The translations under genes and the position numbers were made by a program. 64,000 nucleotides of DNA from Gammaproteobacteria bacterium (GTDB lineage Bacteria > Pseudomonadota > Gammaproteobacteria > SZUA-152), in NCBI GenBank assembly GCA_013152545.1, contig JAADGF010000049.1, positions 1-64,000 of the forward strand, given 5' to 3'. Numbering within the stretch: position 1 is the stretch's first letter; each line of letters begins with the position of its first letter. Positions 17,032 to 27,238 of the stretch are shown here, piece after piece. A model generated the notes under the pieces. The model made no database searches. It saw nothing but the letters and a program-made list of their open reading frames with translations, and was not told the origin of the DNA.

Positions 17032-20000
17032 ATGAGTCCTACGTTCGTACATTTACATTTACACACTGAATACTCCTTAGCCAATGGCATTGTGAGAGTG
17101 AAGCCTTTGGTTAAATCGATTGCGGCAGAAAATATGCCGGCCGTGGCGGTAACCGATCAATGTAATTTATTTTCCATGGTTAAGTTTTACCGTGCTGCAA
17201 TCGCAGCTGGTGTGAAACCGATTATTGGGGTTGATGTTTGGTTAGCCAACGATAGTGACAACGGTCATCCTTATCCTGTGGTATTGCTGTGTAAAAATAA
17301 TGAAGGGTATCAAAATCTTACAAAGCTTGTTTCGCGTAGTTACACAGAAGGTCAGCAGCGCGGTATCCCAATACTGCAACGGCAATGGTTGCAGGGGCAG
17401 ACGGCGGGGCTTATTGCGTTATCGGGTGGTGCGCAAGGGGATGTGGGGCAGGCGCTGCTGGCAAATGACGAAATCGCGACGAAAAAACATTTGCAGTGGT
17501 GGCAGGGATTATTTCCTGATCGTTATTATTTACAGTTGCAACGCACTGGCAAACCCCAGGAAGAGAACTATATTCATGCTGCGGTGACATTAGCGTTGCA
17601 GACTGATACGCCGGTTGTTGCCAGTAATTCTGTACATTTTATGTCCAGGGGTGATTTTGATGCACATGAAGTCAGAGTTTGCATCCACGAAGGGCGTACC
17701 TTGGACGATGTGCGCCGCCCCAAAAATTTTACGCCACAGCAATATTTGCGCACACCAGCGGAAATGGCAGAACTGTTTAAGGATATTCCTGAAGCACTTC
17801 AAAATACAGTGGAAATTGCCCGGCGCTGTAATGTGGAATTGTCGCTGGGTAAAAATTATTTACCTGATTTTCCCATTCCAGCGGGAATGACCGAGGGCAG
17901 TTTTTTTCGTCAACAAGCCAAAGAGGGATTGGAAAAACGATTAGCGGTTCTTTTCGATACGAATGCCCCTGGCTTTAATGAGCAACGCAAGCCTTATGAC
18001 GATCGTCTGGACATTGAACTGGACGTTATCATTAATATGGGGTTTCCCGGTTATTTCTTTATTGTTGCAGATTTTATCAAATGGGCTAAAAATAATGGTA
18101 TTCCCGTTGGTCCCGGTCGTGGTTCCGGCGCTGGTTCTTTAGTGGCTTATGCGTTGACCATTACTGATTTGGACCCGTTAAAGTATGAATTATTATTCGA
18201 ACGTTTTTTGAATCCTGAGCGCGTTTCCATGCCTGACTTTGATGTGGATTTTTGCATGGAAGGCCGCGATCGTGTTATCGATTACGTTGCTGATCACTAT
18301 GGTCGGGATAAAGTGTCGCAAATTATCACCTATGGTTCTATGGCTGCAAAGGCGGTGGTGCGGGATGTGGGGCGTGTCTTGGGCCATCCTTACGGATTTG
18401 TGGATCAAATCGCAAAATTGATTCCGTTTGAATTGGGTATTACATTAAAAAAAGCCCTGGAACAAGAAGCGACCTTAAAAGAACGCTACGAAAATGAAGA
18501 AGACGTGCAGGAACTCATCGACATGGCGCGCTCTCTGGAAGGTTTGTCGCGCAATGCGGGTAAACATGCCGGTGGTGTCGTCATTGCACCGTCGAAGTTA
18601 ACCGATTTTTCACCCCTTTATTGTGAACAGGGTGGTGGTAGTCTGGTAACCCAGTTTGACAAAGATGATGTTGAGTCGGTGGGGTTGGTTAAGTTTGACT
18701 TTTTGGGTTTAAGGACGCTTACTATTATTGACTGGGCGGTGCGTGCCATTAACCGCCAGAAAGTGATTCAGAAACAACCCGCAATCGATATAAATGTCAT
18801 CCCCATTGATGATGAAGCAACGTTTTCGCTACTAAAGCAGTGTGCGACGACAGCGGTGTTCCAATTGGAATCCCGTGGCATGAAAGACCTCATCAAACGC
18901 TTGCAGCCGGATAGCTTTGAAGAAATTATTGCGCTGGTTGCATTGTTTCGCCCGGGGCCGCTGCAATCGGGCATGGTCGACGATTTTATTAACCGTAAAC
19001 ATGGCCGGGCAAAAGTAGAGTATCCGCATCCTGACCTAGTGCCTATACTAAAGCCTACCTATGGGGTGATTTTGTATCAGGAGCAAGTGATGCAAATCGC
19101 ACAGGTGCTTGCTGGTTATACGTTGGGTGGCGCTGATTTATTACGTCGCGCAATGGGGAAAAAGAAGCCTGAAGAAATGGCTAAGCAGCGGGAGATTTTT
19201 ACCAAAGGTGCTGTGGAGCGCGGCGTCGATGAGACGGTCGCAACACACATTTTTGACCTGATGGAAAAATTTGCCGGATATGGTTTTAATAAATCCCATT
19301 CTGCCGCTTATGCGTTAGTATCCTACCAGACTGCTTGGTTGAAGGCGCATTATCCTGCCGCTTTTATGGCCGCTGTGTTATCGGCGGATATGGACAATAC
19401 CGATAAGGTTGTTTTCTTAATTGAGGAATGCCGCGAGATGGGGCTGAAGGTGATTCCCCCGGATGTGAATGCGTGTGAGTACCAATTTGCCGCGACGGAT
19501 GATAACACCATATTATATGGTTTAGGCGCAATCAAAGGCGTGGGTGAAGGTGCGATTGAAAATATACGCGAGAATTTCCACAAAGATGGACTTTTTAAGG
19601 ATTTATTTGAGTTTTGTCAGCGTATTGATCTGAAAAAGACGAATCGCCGGATGTTGGAGGCGTCAATCAGAGCGGGTGCCATGGATACGTTTGGCCAAAA
19701 CCGTGCGGTATTAATGGCATCACTGACAACGGCGTTGCAAGTGGCCGAGCAGCACTTACGCAACAGTGTCAGTGGCCAGGAAGACATGTTTGGTACGCTT
19801 AGTGCTGCAACAAATGACAATACGGTGCAGAGCCGCTATGTGGAGGTCGCCGATTGGGATGATGAAACCCGGTTAAACGGTGAAAAAGAAACCCTGGGTT
19901 TATACCTAACCGGCCATCCCATTGAGCGCTATGAAAACGAATTAAAGGGCATTATCTCTTCGAAAATTGTTGATTTAAATCCCACATCGAATCAGACTAT

Positions 20001-20499
20001 GATTGTGGCAGGTCTTATCGTCGCGATGCGCACGATGAATACGCGGCGAGGTGATAAAATGGCATTTATCACCATTGACGATCGAACTGGCCGTGTGGAA
20101 TTAGCTGTTTTCGCCGATACCTTTCAACAGTACCGAGACCAACTGGCAAAAGACAGGCTGGTTGTTGTCGAAGGCGAAGTGAGCATTGACGATTATAGTG
20201 GCGGTATCAAAATGAGCGCGCAAAAACTCTACGATATAAGTCGGGCAAGGGAAACATTTGCCGCCCGGTTAATGGTGTCAGTGGATTATGAAAAGGCGGG
20301 TAATGGCTTTGTGAATGAACTGGTTCAAGTTTTGTCACCGTTTCGTCAGGGCCAATGCCCCGTTTATTTAAATTACAGTGGTCAGCAAGCCAGCGCAAGA
20401 ATAAAATTGGGCAAAGACTGGTGTGTGCAACCTACCGATGAATTGATTCACCGTTTGCATGAGCTTGCCGGTGAACCGAACGTAAGGGTGGAATATTAA
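17032..20499 (+). CDS. dnaE: DNA polymerase III alpha subunit
   Basis: This is the replicative polymerase of 1155 residues (about 1160 in E. coli). The N-terminal PHP domain starts VHLHLHTEYSLANG. Polymerase motifs include PVGPGRGSGAGSLVAYAL and the catalytic Asp404 and Asp406 in PDFDVDF. Asp556 lies in VKFDFLGLRTL. Helix-hairpin-helix (GLGAIKGVGEGAIENI) and OB-fold (MIVAGLIVAMRTMNTRRGDK) domains follow, then a C-terminal tau-binding region. All catalytic acids are present, so it should be active. It is followed by accA and tilS, an order common in gammaproteobacteria. The start ATG gives the expected distance to the PHP HxH motif. Confidence 0.97.
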   Translation: MSPTFVHLHLHTEYSLANGIVRVKPLVKSIAAENMPAVAVTDQCNLFSMVKFYRAAIAAGVKPIIGVDVWLANDSDNGHPYPVVLLCKNNEGYQNLTKLVSRSYTEGQQRGIPILQRQWLQGQTAGLIALSGGAQGDVGQALLANDEIATKKHLQWWQGLFPDRYYLQLQRTGKPQEENYIHAAVTLALQTDTPVVASNSVHFMSRGDFDAHEVRVCIHEGRTLDDVRRPKNFTPQQYLRTPAEMAELFKDIPEALQNTVEIARRCNVELSLGKNYLPDFPIPAGMTEGSFFRQQAKEGLEKRLAVLFDTNAPGFNEQRKPYDDRLDIELDVIINMGFPGYFFIVADFIKWAKNNGIPVGPGRGSGAGSLVAYALTITDLDPLKYELLFERFLNPERVSMPDFDVDFCMEGRDRVIDYVADHYGRDKVSQIITYGSMAAKAVVRDVGRVLGHPYGFVDQIAKLIPFELGITLKKALEQEATLKERYENEEDVQELIDMARSLEGLSRNAGKHAGGVVIAPSKLTDFSPLYCEQGGGSLVTQFDKDDVESVGLVKFDFLGLRTLTIIDWAVRAINRQKVIQKQPAIDINVIPIDDEATFSLLKQCATTAVFQLESRGMKDLIKRLQPDSFEEIIALVALFRPGPLQSGMVDDFINRKHGRAKVEYPHPDLVPILKPTYGVILYQEQVMQIAQVLAGYTLGGADLLRRAMGKKKPEEMAKQREIFTKGAVERGVDETVATHIFDLMEKFAGYGFNKSHSAAYALVSYQTAWLKAHYPAAFMAAVLSADMDNTDKVVFLIEECREMGLKVIPPDVNACEYQFAATDDNTILYGLGAIKGVGEGAIENIRENFHKDGLFKDLFEFCQRIDLKKTNRRMLEASIRAGAMDTFGQNRAVLMASLTTALQVAEQHLRNSVSGQEDMFGTLSAATNDNTVQSRYVEVADWDDETRLNGEKETLGLYLTGHPIERYENELKGIISSKIVDLNPTSNQTMIVAGLIVAMRTMNTRRGDKMAFITIDDRTGRVELAVFADTFQQYRDQLAKDRLVVVEGEVSIDDYSGGIKMSAQKLYDISRARETFAARLMVSVDYEKAGNGFVNELVQVLSPFRQGQCPVYLNYSGQQASARIKLGKDWCVQPTDELIHRLHELAGEPNVRVEY

Positions 20500-20586
20500 G
20501 GGCGCCAGTGGAACTCCCTCTCTACGGACTGGGAGCAGTAAAATAATATTCAATAATTATTGAAAACAAACGATTGTACACTGACT

Positions 20587-21546
20587 ATGAACCTGAACTT
20601 TTTGGAATTCGAACAACCGATCGCTGAACTTGAGGCAAAAATTGAAGAACTGCGCTTTGTCAGTAGCGACACTGAAATTAATATATCCGAGGAGATAGCC
20701 CGCCTACAGGAAAAGAGCCAGCAATTAACCGAAACAATTTTCTCCAAATTATCACCATCCCAAATAGCACAGTTAGCGCGGCACCCTCAGCGGCCTTATA
20801 CATTGGATTATATCAAAAATATATTTACCGATTTTGAGGAGTTGTGTGGTGATCGAAATTTTGCTGATGACCCAGCCATTGTTGGCGGTATCGCCCGGCT
20901 GGACGGTAAGCCGGTAATGGTAATTGGCCAACAAAAAGGGCGTGATACCAATGAGAAAGTTCGGCGTAATTTTGGTATGCCGCGCCCGGAAGGTTACCGC
21001 AAATCGATGCGTTTAATGAAAACCGCCGAGCGTTTTAAATTGCCCATTTTTACGTTTATTGATACTCCTGGTGCTTATCCGGGTATTGACGCTGAAGAGC
21101 GAGGCCAGAGCGAGGCGATTGCGCGCAGTTTATTTGTTATGGTGCAATTGAAAACGCCAATTATGTGTACCGTGATTGGGGAGGGTGGTTCTGGTGGAGC
21201 ACTCGCTATCGGCGTGGGCGACAGGACAGCAATGTTGCAATATAGCACGTATTCTGTTATTTCTCCTGAGGGTTGCTCATCGATATTGTGGAAGAGCACG
21301 GACAACGTTGCAGATGCCGCCAACGCAATGGGAATAACATCCGGTCGATTAAAAGAATTAGGTCTGATCGATGATGTTATCAGTGAGCCGCTTGGTGGTG
21401 CGCATCGTGACCTGGAGGCGGTCTCTAACAGTATTAAAAGCACCTTATTAGAAAGCATGGCGCTGTTCGAAAGTACTTCGTTGGAAAAATTGTTGGAGCA
21501 ACGTTACGAGCGGCTGATGCAATACGGAAACTATTCTGATACGTAA
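20587..21546 (+). CDS. accA: Acetyl-CoA carboxylase carboxyltransferase alpha subunit
   Basis: This 319-residue protein has the same length as E. coli AccA. It pairs with AccD to transfer the carboxyl group from biotin to acetyl-CoA, giving malonyl-CoA for fatty-acid synthesis and, here, for any polyketide synthase. [19 protein letters not shown] is the typical start, and the coiled N-terminal helix, [33 protein letters not shown] and [16 protein letters not shown] are all conserved. The frame is open to 20560, but ATG 20587 gives the conserved N-terminus. It lies 87 bp after dnaE, probably co-transcribed. Confidence 0.96.
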   Translation: MNLNFLEFEQPIAELEAKIEELRFVSSDTEINISEEIARLQEKSQQLTETIFSKLSPSQIAQLARHPQRPYTLDYIKNIFTDFEELCGDRNFADDPAIVGGIARLDGKPVMVIGQQKGRDTNEKVRRNFGMPRPEGYRKSMRLMKTAERFKLPIFTFIDTPGAYPGIDAEERGQSEAIARSLFVMVQLKTPIMCTVIGEGGSGGALAIGVGDRTAMLQYSTYSVISPEGCSSILWKSTDNVADAANAMGITSGRLKELGLIDDVISEPLGGAHRDLEAVSNSIKSTLLESMALFESTSLEKLLEQRYERLMQYGNYSDT

Positions 21547-21596
21547 AGTAGAGTCGTTGAGTGTGTCCGTCCAGGTTTTAAGCCTGCTGATGTTTT

Positions 21597-22958
21597 ATGC
21601 AGCAGGGTGACTTAACAAGTCGTCTTCTTACTCAGTTGCAACTGCACCATGGCGTGCAACGCTACTGGGTGGCTTTCAGCGGTGGGATTGATTCCCAAGT
21701 ATTATTGCATGTGCTGGCACAACGTCGATACCAGCTTGAGTCAGCTGTTGATGTGCATGCGGTGTATGTGAATCATTCATTAAATCCTCTATCAGACGAT
21801 TGGGCGTTGCATTGTCAGCAAATTTGTGAAAAATTTAAAATCCCATTTCAGTGCATTGATGTGAATGCGACGCCATTACCCGGCGAGAGTCCTGAAGCCA
21901 AAGCTCGGCAGGTACGTTACGATGCATTAATGGCCGTGGTACGGGAGGGCGACTGTTTATTAACAGCACACCACCAGGATGATCAATTGGAAACGCTGCT
22001 GTTACAGTTGATGCGTGGTAGTGGACCTAAAGGTTTAGCGGCCATGCCAATGATGGCAAAATTTGGTGAGGGTTGTCATTTGCGCCCCCTGCTTACCAGT
22101 AGTCGAAAAGAAATTCATGCTTATGCGTTGCGGCATAAACTGAAATGGATAGAAGATGACAGCAATCAAAATGTGAAATTTGATCGTAATTTTTTACGCC
22201 ATGAAATTATTCCAACCTTAAAACAACGCTGGCCTTCCTTGTTACGCACCGCAAACCGAACTGCAACGCTTTGTGCTGAAGCGTCGATGTTACTGGAGAA
22301 TGAAGCACAACGTAATCTCATTGGCTTAATAACCCAGGCACCGAATGGGCTTGATATAACGGGGTTACGCCGCTTGAGCGCAGCGCAAAGACGTAATGTG
22401 TTACGCTCTTGGATACACTCAAGGGGGTTTTTGTTGCCAAGCCAAGCGCAGCTAAATAGTGTTATTGTGAATGTTATTGACGCCGCGAGTGATGCCATGC
22501 CAATGGTGCGTTGGCAGTCTTGTGAGATCAGGCGTTATCGGCACACGTTGTATATCATGCCGCCACTTAGTACACACAATAGCCGTTTGGTGCTTAACTG
22601 GAGTACTCATAGTGTGCTTACGATTGACGGTGTTGGTGAGATAAGTTCCCGATCAGCATCAGCTAATGGCATTGCTACCAAGTACATCACTGCCGACAAT
22701 GCGACAATACGCTTTCGTCAAGGTGGAGAAAAAATAAAACCGCTTGGTTGCCATCATCATCGCCCCCTAAAAAAATTATTGCAGGAGTTGGGCGTTCCTC
22801 CTTGGGTGCGGGAGCGCATTCCACTGCTATATATCAATGGTAACCTTGCAGCGGTAGGTCAGTTTTTCATCGATGAGGCGTTTAAAACCAGCGCTGGAGA
22901 GGCGGGGATTACCATAAACTGGCAGCCTGTTGAACACCTCGCTATTGCCAGAGGGTAA
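21597..22958 (+). CDS. tilS: tRNA(Ile)-lysidine synthase
   Basis: This 453-residue enzyme adds lysine to C34 of the CAU-anticodon tRNA(Ile), so that it reads AUA. The ATP pyrophosphatase PP-loop SGGIDS is at residues 28-33. TAHHQDDQLETLLLQLMRGSGPKGLAAM is the conserved substrate region, and HRPLKKLLQELGVPPWVRERIPLL is the C-terminal TilS domain. It is 50 bp after accA in the same direction. Its stop codon touches a repeat tip (22958-22988) shared with the convergent histidine kinase. Confidence 0.95.
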   Translation: MQQGDLTSRLLTQLQLHHGVQRYWVAFSGGIDSQVLLHVLAQRRYQLESAVDVHAVYVNHSLNPLSDDWALHCQQICEKFKIPFQCIDVNATPLPGESPEAKARQVRYDALMAVVREGDCLLTAHHQDDQLETLLLQLMRGSGPKGLAAMPMMAKFGEGCHLRPLLTSSRKEIHAYALRHKLKWIEDDSNQNVKFDRNFLRHEIIPTLKQRWPSLLRTANRTATLCAEASMLLENEAQRNLIGLITQAPNGLDITGLRRLSAAQRRNVLRSWIHSRGFLLPSQAQLNSVIVNVIDAASDAMPMVRWQSCEIRRYRHTLYIMPPLSTHNSRLVLNWSTHSVLTIDGVGEISSRSASANGIATKYITADNATIRFRQGGEKIKPLGCHHHRPLKKLLQELGVPPWVRERIPLLYINGNLAAVGQFFIDEAFKTSAGEAGITINWQPVEHLAIARG

Positions 22959-22988
22959 CCCTAAATCTCAATCGTTATGGGTATATTA
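22958..22988. repeat. MITE-like tip remnant between convergent stops
   Basis: CTAAATCTCAATCGTTATGG followed by GTATAT matches the right tip of copies A and B. It begins at the tilS stop and contains the stop codon of the histidine kinase on the other strand. Confidence 0.7.
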
Positions 22989-24788
22989 TATATATTGGTC
23001 ATCAGTATTGGGTTGTGGGCGTAAGGTAAAATAAAAAGTTGCACCCTCGTTGGTTTTGCTTTTAGCCCAAATTCGTCCGTGATGTCGTTCAATAATACGC
23101 TTTACCGTTGCCAGACCAATTCCTGTGCCTTCGTAGCTGTCCTTGGTGTGTAGCCGTTGAAAAACACCAAAAATTTTATCCACAAATTTCATGTCAAAAC
23201 CAATACCATTGTCGCGCACATAATATATTTTCTCACCGACATGGCGTGTCAACCCCACTTCAATTTTTGGTTCCGGGTTTTGGCGCGAAAATTTGTAAGC
23301 ATTCAGTAGCAGGTTGTCCAACAATAAAGTCAGTAGATGCAAGTCTCCGTCAGCTTTCATGTCTTCATGTATTACCCATGAGACGCGGTGACTTTTTTCC
23401 TGGCTAGAGTTTTGTATACGCTCAGCAATACCATGTGCTAAGTCACTGAAGTCGATTTCTTTTCGGTTTAGCTTGCCTTGAGTTACTCGTGATAGCGTTA
23501 GAATGTCGTCGATGAGGTTCGCCATGTGTTTTCCAGCGGCAATAATTCGAGCCAGGTAGTCTTGTTCCTCTTGGTCAAGTTTATGTTTTGTATCGTCGAC
23601 TAATATTTGAGAAAATCCTGTTATTGCACGTAGTGGCGAGCGTAAATCATGGGCAATACTGTAGCTAAATGTTTCAAGCTGTTTGTTTTTTTCTTCCAGG
23701 TCACGTGTGCGTTCAGATACGGTGATTTCCAATTGATCTTTTTCGTTACGTAAATCAAATTCAAGTTGCCTTAGAAGGTGCAAGTAAGCGGCGAGTAAAA
23801 ATGTAATTGCATTGATGCCAATGAATACAAGCCAAATTTCCAGGGTTGGTGCTGTGTTGAAATAACCTACAGCGGGTGTTGCTTTTGCGGACCAATGCCG
23901 ATGATTAACGCTGAGTGTGTCTGAAAATTCCAGTTTGGAAGCGCTGAATACATGGTCGTTTTTCCAGTCACTGTCGAGTGGTGATTGCGTGCGGGAGCGA
24001 TGCTGATACAGAAATCGCTCTGATTGCGTTGCCGTTTCATCATAAAGAGTAAGATGGATGCCGGCAGGTTGCAGGTAGGCGAGTGATGACTCCACCAGAG
24101 CGGGTATATCAAACACAATAACGACCAGCCCTTCTATATTCGTGCGGCGTTGCTCAATTGTTTGTATATTGGTGTTTTTCGTGTAAACGGGTAGGTAAGT
24201 GAGAAATCCCCAGGTCTCCGTATTGCCTTGTATCAGGTTGATGCGCCCAGTTGAGCTTGGTCTATTGTTGTCGCGTGCATATGCAAGAGCAGTTTTGCGT
24301 TTGGCGTTGCCCGCAAGGTCAAAGCCTAATGCTTGTCGATTGTTTATATAGGGTTCGATATAAAAAACGGGATAATATTCTTGCTGTAAATCGGCGGCTA
24401 TAATTTGGCCGTTAAGCTGTTGGGTAAATTTAAAACCCGGAAAATCCTGTGCCGCTATTGCTTCATACTGCTTACGCTGATTTGCGGGTATCCGAGGTAC
24501 CCATTCGAGTGCTCGGATATAGCTGGTATTTTTCAGGATAAATTTTACAAAAGTGGAAAACTCCTGCCGAGTTACTTGTTCCGAACTGGCAAATAGGCTG
24601 ACGACGGCTCGCCCTGCCATGGTGCTGTTTTCAATGATGTGCTCAAGCGCTTGAATACGGTCCTTCGCCGCGCTTTGAAATTCTACAATTGTGTTGTTAA
24701 TGTGCTGTTGCTGCAACAGGTAGGATACGGTGAATGCCAGAATAACACCGGATACTATTAGGAGTACGACGTAATGAAAGCGTTTCAC
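22986..24788 (-). CDS. CHASE-domain sensor histidine kinase
   Basis: This is a 600-residue membrane sensor kinase. Transmembrane helix 1 is at residues about 5-25. A periplasmic CHASE domain follows at about 70-270 (YIRALEWVPRIPANQR, GFDLAGNAKRKTAL). Transmembrane helix 2 is near 320-340, then comes a short coiled coil (ISERTRDLEEKNKQLE-like). The HisKA domain has phospho-acceptor His380 in SYSIAHDLRSPLRAI, and the HATPase domain has DNLLLNAYKFS, DNGIGFD and GTGIGLATVKRIIERH. CHASE domains sense small organic ligands such as cytokinin-like molecules or fatty acids. No response regulator is adjacent, so the partner is unknown. The stop lies in a repeat tip. Confidence 0.92.
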   Translation of the reverse strand: MKRFHYVVLLIVSGVILAFTVSYLLQQQHINNTIVEFQSAAKDRIQALEHIIENSTMAGRAVVSLFASSEQVTRQEFSTFVKFILKNTSYIRALEWVPRIPANQRKQYEAIAAQDFPGFKFTQQLNGQIIAADLQQEYYPVFYIEPYINNRQALGFDLAGNAKRKTALAYARDNNRPSSTGRINLIQGNTETWGFLTYLPVYTKNTNIQTIEQRRTNIEGLVVIVFDIPALVESSLAYLQPAGIHLTLYDETATQSERFLYQHRSRTQSPLDSDWKNDHVFSASKLEFSDTLSVNHRHWSAKATPAVGYFNTAPTLEIWLVFIGINAITFLLAAYLHLLRQLEFDLRNEKDQLEITVSERTRDLEEKNKQLETFSYSIAHDLRSPLRAITGFSQILVDDTKHKLDQEEQDYLARIIAAGKHMANLIDDILTLSRVTQGKLNRKEIDFSDLAHGIAERIQNSSQEKSHRVSWVIHEDMKADGDLHLLTLLLDNLLLNAYKFSRQNPEPKIEVGLTRHVGEKIYYVRDNGIGFDMKFVDKIFGVFQRLHTKDSYEGTGIGLATVKRIIERHHGRIWAKSKTNEGATFYFTLRPQPNTDDQYI

Positions 24789-24825
24789 TTTAAGTGTGGT
24801 TTATCAGTTTGGGTTAATGTTGCCT

Positions 24826-24873
24826 TATACCCAAAGCATTTAAAATTTCGGGTAAATGACACGCCCTAATCGG
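24826..24873. repeat. Diverged MITE-like remnant (inverted orientation)
   Basis: TATACCC followed later by AAATGACACGCCCTAAT matches the reverse complement of the right part of copy A, with substitutions. It lies upstream of the histidine kinase start. Confidence 0.5.
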
Positions 24874-24884
24874 GCAAAGCAATG

Positions 24885-24901
24885 GTAAGCCGAGTCGTTA
24901 C
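24885..24901. repeat. GTAAGCYGAGTCGTTAC dispersed repeat
   Basis: GTAAGCCGAGTCGTTAC differs at one base from 13764-13780 and is complementary to 29378-29393. Confidence 0.55.
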
Positions 24902-24934
24902 CGTATAATTTAGAATGCTAGGTTATACGGGTTA

Positions 24935-25282
24935 CTATACGCTTTTAGTTTTAGTTTTGGGTTTATAGTTGCGTTTTGCAGCCTCAAAGGACCTTGATCC
25001 CCAGGTGGCGGCCAGTTCAGCATTGTCCATTATTTCGTCCGGCGCGAGAAAATAGGACATCGTCACTGTCTTATTGCCCTTTTTGTATTCGAATGCGGGT
25101 AATGATTTTTCATTAAAATATTTTTCGATGGTTTTATCTGTTTTTAGGTAAAGTTGATCATCAGCTACCAAGGCAAACATGAGGCCTTGATGATACAAGC
25201 CATAACCACCAAACATTTGCCTTGATGTAATGGTGCCAAGATCACGGAAAACTACCTCTAAATAATTGACGAATTCGGACAT
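24935..25282 (-). CDS. TfoX/Sxy N-terminal domain protein
   Basis: This 115-residue protein consists of a TfoX_N domain: FRDLGTITSRQMFGGYGLYHQGLMFALV is the defining region, followed by LYLKTDK and a basic tail (KRNYKPKTKTKSV). In full-length TfoX/Sxy this domain is joined to a C-terminal helix-hairpin domain and promotes competence gene expression together with CRP. Here the C-terminal domain is absent, as in many stand-alone family members of unknown role. It is a single minus-strand gene, and the ATG start follows a normal gap. Confidence 0.85.
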   Translation of the reverse strand: MSEFVNYLEVVFRDLGTITSRQMFGGYGLYHQGLMFALVADDQLYLKTDKTIEKYFNEKSLPAFEYKKGNKTVTMSYFLAPDEIMDNAELAATWGSRSFEAAKRNYKPKTKTKSV

Positions 25283-25736
25283 TTTAAGTGATTTCCAATC
25301 AGTAATAAATATGTTTTGCGAACCGATGATGAAGATACCCTTGTGGCGATGGGGTGGGCGATGTTGAATACTGATTATTAATTTGACAGCGTGAAGTAGT
25401 AAACATTGCTAGAAACCAGCCTGGAATATTGTCAAATCCTTTCTGTTCAGTCAATTTCATACCGGCGGCAAGATAAAACCTTTTGCATGCGGGTCTTCCT
25501 TGTATCATTAAACGTAAGGCCCCCTGCGTTCATATAAAGGGTTAGGGTGTGTATAATATCACCCCTGGTCGAGTGGTGAAACAAGCTATGTCACGACAAA
25601 TTAGGTCGAGGCTATGTGAGTTTTTTGCTAGATTTTTTATTGGGATGAAAAAGACAAGGCTGTCATGATTAAATATTCGCTTGATTTTGCTGGAAATATA
25701 CTACAAACACCAGCAGAGGGTAACTGAGGGTAATTA
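25283..25736. other. Intergenic region with transporter promoter
   Basis: No gene is supported in these 454 bp. Small frames on either strand lack ribosome sites and codon bias. It is divergent between the TfoX-like gene and the symporter. Confidence 0.45.
25529..25557 (+). promoter_or_regulatory. Candidate sigma-70 promoter for the symporter gene
   Basis: A perfect -10 hexamer TATAAT (25552-25557) lies 17 bases after TTCATA (25529-25534, four of six matches to TTGACA). The gene start is about 180 bp downstream, so a leader would be transcribed. Confidence 0.4.
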
Positions 25737-27107
25737 ATGTCACGAAAATCTATTCATGGCGAATGGTCAAATCGGTGGATTTTTATATTGGCCGCGACCG
25801 GTTCCGCTGTTGGTCTGGGGAATATCTGGAAATTCCCATATATTACGGGCGAGTATGGTGGTGGTGCTTTTGTATTGGTCTATCTGCTATGCATTGCGGT
25901 GATAGGAATTCCTATCATGATGTCAGAAGTTTTATTGGGGCGTCGAGGTAAACAAAGTCCAATTAATACTATGAGAGCGCTGGCGAAATCGGAAGGTGCT
26001 AGCCGCTATTGGCAATTATTGGGGTGGAGTGGGGTTGTTGCCGGTTTTCTTATTTTATCTTATTACAGTGTCATTGCCGGTTGGGCATTAGCCTATGTGT
26101 TAGAAGCCGCATCGGGTGCATTTACTGCTCAATCGGCAGATAATATTGGCCATTTATTTTCAGGAATGCTTGCTAATCCCTGGGTTTTATTGTTTTGGCA
26201 CAGTATTTTTATGTTGTTAACCATTGTTGTGGTGGCGCGTGGTGTGAGGCAAGGTTTGGAAAAAGCCATACGTTTTTTGATGCCTGCTTTATTTGTTTTA
26301 CTTATCCTGATGGTAGGCTATGCAATGAGTACTGGTGAATTCATGCAGGGTGTTAAGTTTTTGTTTAACCCCGATTTTAGCAAGCTTTCCTGGGCTGGTG
26401 TTTTAACGGCGATGGGGCATGCTTTCTTTACCTTAAGTTTGGGGATGGGAGCGATTATGATTTATGGTTCATATATGCCGCATGACGCATCCATTGCCAA
26501 AACATCGATATTAGTTGCTGTTGCGGATACATTAGTGGCTTTGTTAGCGGGGCTAGCGATTTTTCCGATTGTGTTTGCCTATGGCCTGGAACCTGGTGCC
26601 GGGCCAAGTTTAATTTTTATGACACTACCGATTGCTTTTGGGCAAATGCCCGGCGGTATTTTATTTGGCACGTTGTTTTTTGTGTTGCTGGTGTTTGCGG
26701 CATGGTCTTCTGCCATTTCGCTCATTGAACCTGCCGTGGCATGGTTGGTTGAAAATCGTAATTTTACCCGCATAAAGGCGGCGCTTATTACCGGTATTAG
26801 CACTTGGTTACTCGGCATCATTACGGTGTTTTCTTTCAATGACTGGCGTTTCAGTTTTTATTTTGCAGGCGAAAAAAAGACCAATGGCATGTTTGATGTC
26901 ATTGATATTTTAACCGCTAATATTATGTTGCCCTTAGGAGGGTTGTTTATTGCAATATTTGCAGCCTGGGTTATGCGTCAACAAACATCGATGGATGAGT
27001 TAGGGATGGGGCAAGGTGCTCGGTACCAGTTGTGGAAATTTTTGGTGCGTTTTGTGACTCCTGTGGGTGTTACAATGATTTTTTTGAAAGCAATTGGTGT
27101 GTTGTAG
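25737..27107 (+). CDS. Sodium-dependent transporter, SNF/NSS family (LeuT-like)
   Basis: This 456-residue inner-membrane protein has about 11-12 helices. ATGSAVGLGNIWKFPYITGEYGGGAF carries the unwound TM1 signature of neurotransmitter:sodium symporters. Other family landmarks are FTLSLGMGAIMIYGSYM (TM6 region) and FAAWSSAISLIEP (sodium site, TM8). It imports an amino acid or related solute with Na+. Bacterial members often lack the twelfth helix, and the last helix here (LVRFVTPVGVTMIFLKA) ends the protein at the expected length. The substrate is unknown. It is a single-gene unit followed by ratA. Confidence 0.92.
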   Translation: MSRKSIHGEWSNRWIFILAATGSAVGLGNIWKFPYITGEYGGGAFVLVYLLCIAVIGIPIMMSEVLLGRRGKQSPINTMRALAKSEGASRYWQLLGWSGVVAGFLILSYYSVIAGWALAYVLEAASGAFTAQSADNIGHLFSGMLANPWVLLFWHSIFMLLTIVVVARGVRQGLEKAIRFLMPALFVLLILMVGYAMSTGEFMQGVKFLFNPDFSKLSWAGVLTAMGHAFFTLSLGMGAIMIYGSYMPHDASIAKTSILVAVADTLVALLAGLAIFPIVFAYGLEPGAGPSLIFMTLPIAFGQMPGGILFGTLFFVLLVFAAWSSAISLIEPAVAWLVENRNFTRIKAALITGISTWLLGIITVFSFNDWRFSFYFAGEKKTNGMFDVIDILTANIMLPLGGLFIAIFAAWVMRQQTSMDELGMGQGARYQLWKFLVRFVTPVGVTMIFLKAIGVL

Positions 27108-27238
27108 CGGTTGTGTTTGCGTTGCGTGCTATGTTGAATAGGCTTTTTAAGCGATTTTTGGTGTTATAGTGAGATATTGTAGCGCTATTTTTATAATGTA
27201 ATTTGTCTTGATTGAATAAGGCTTAAGGTTTTTTAGTG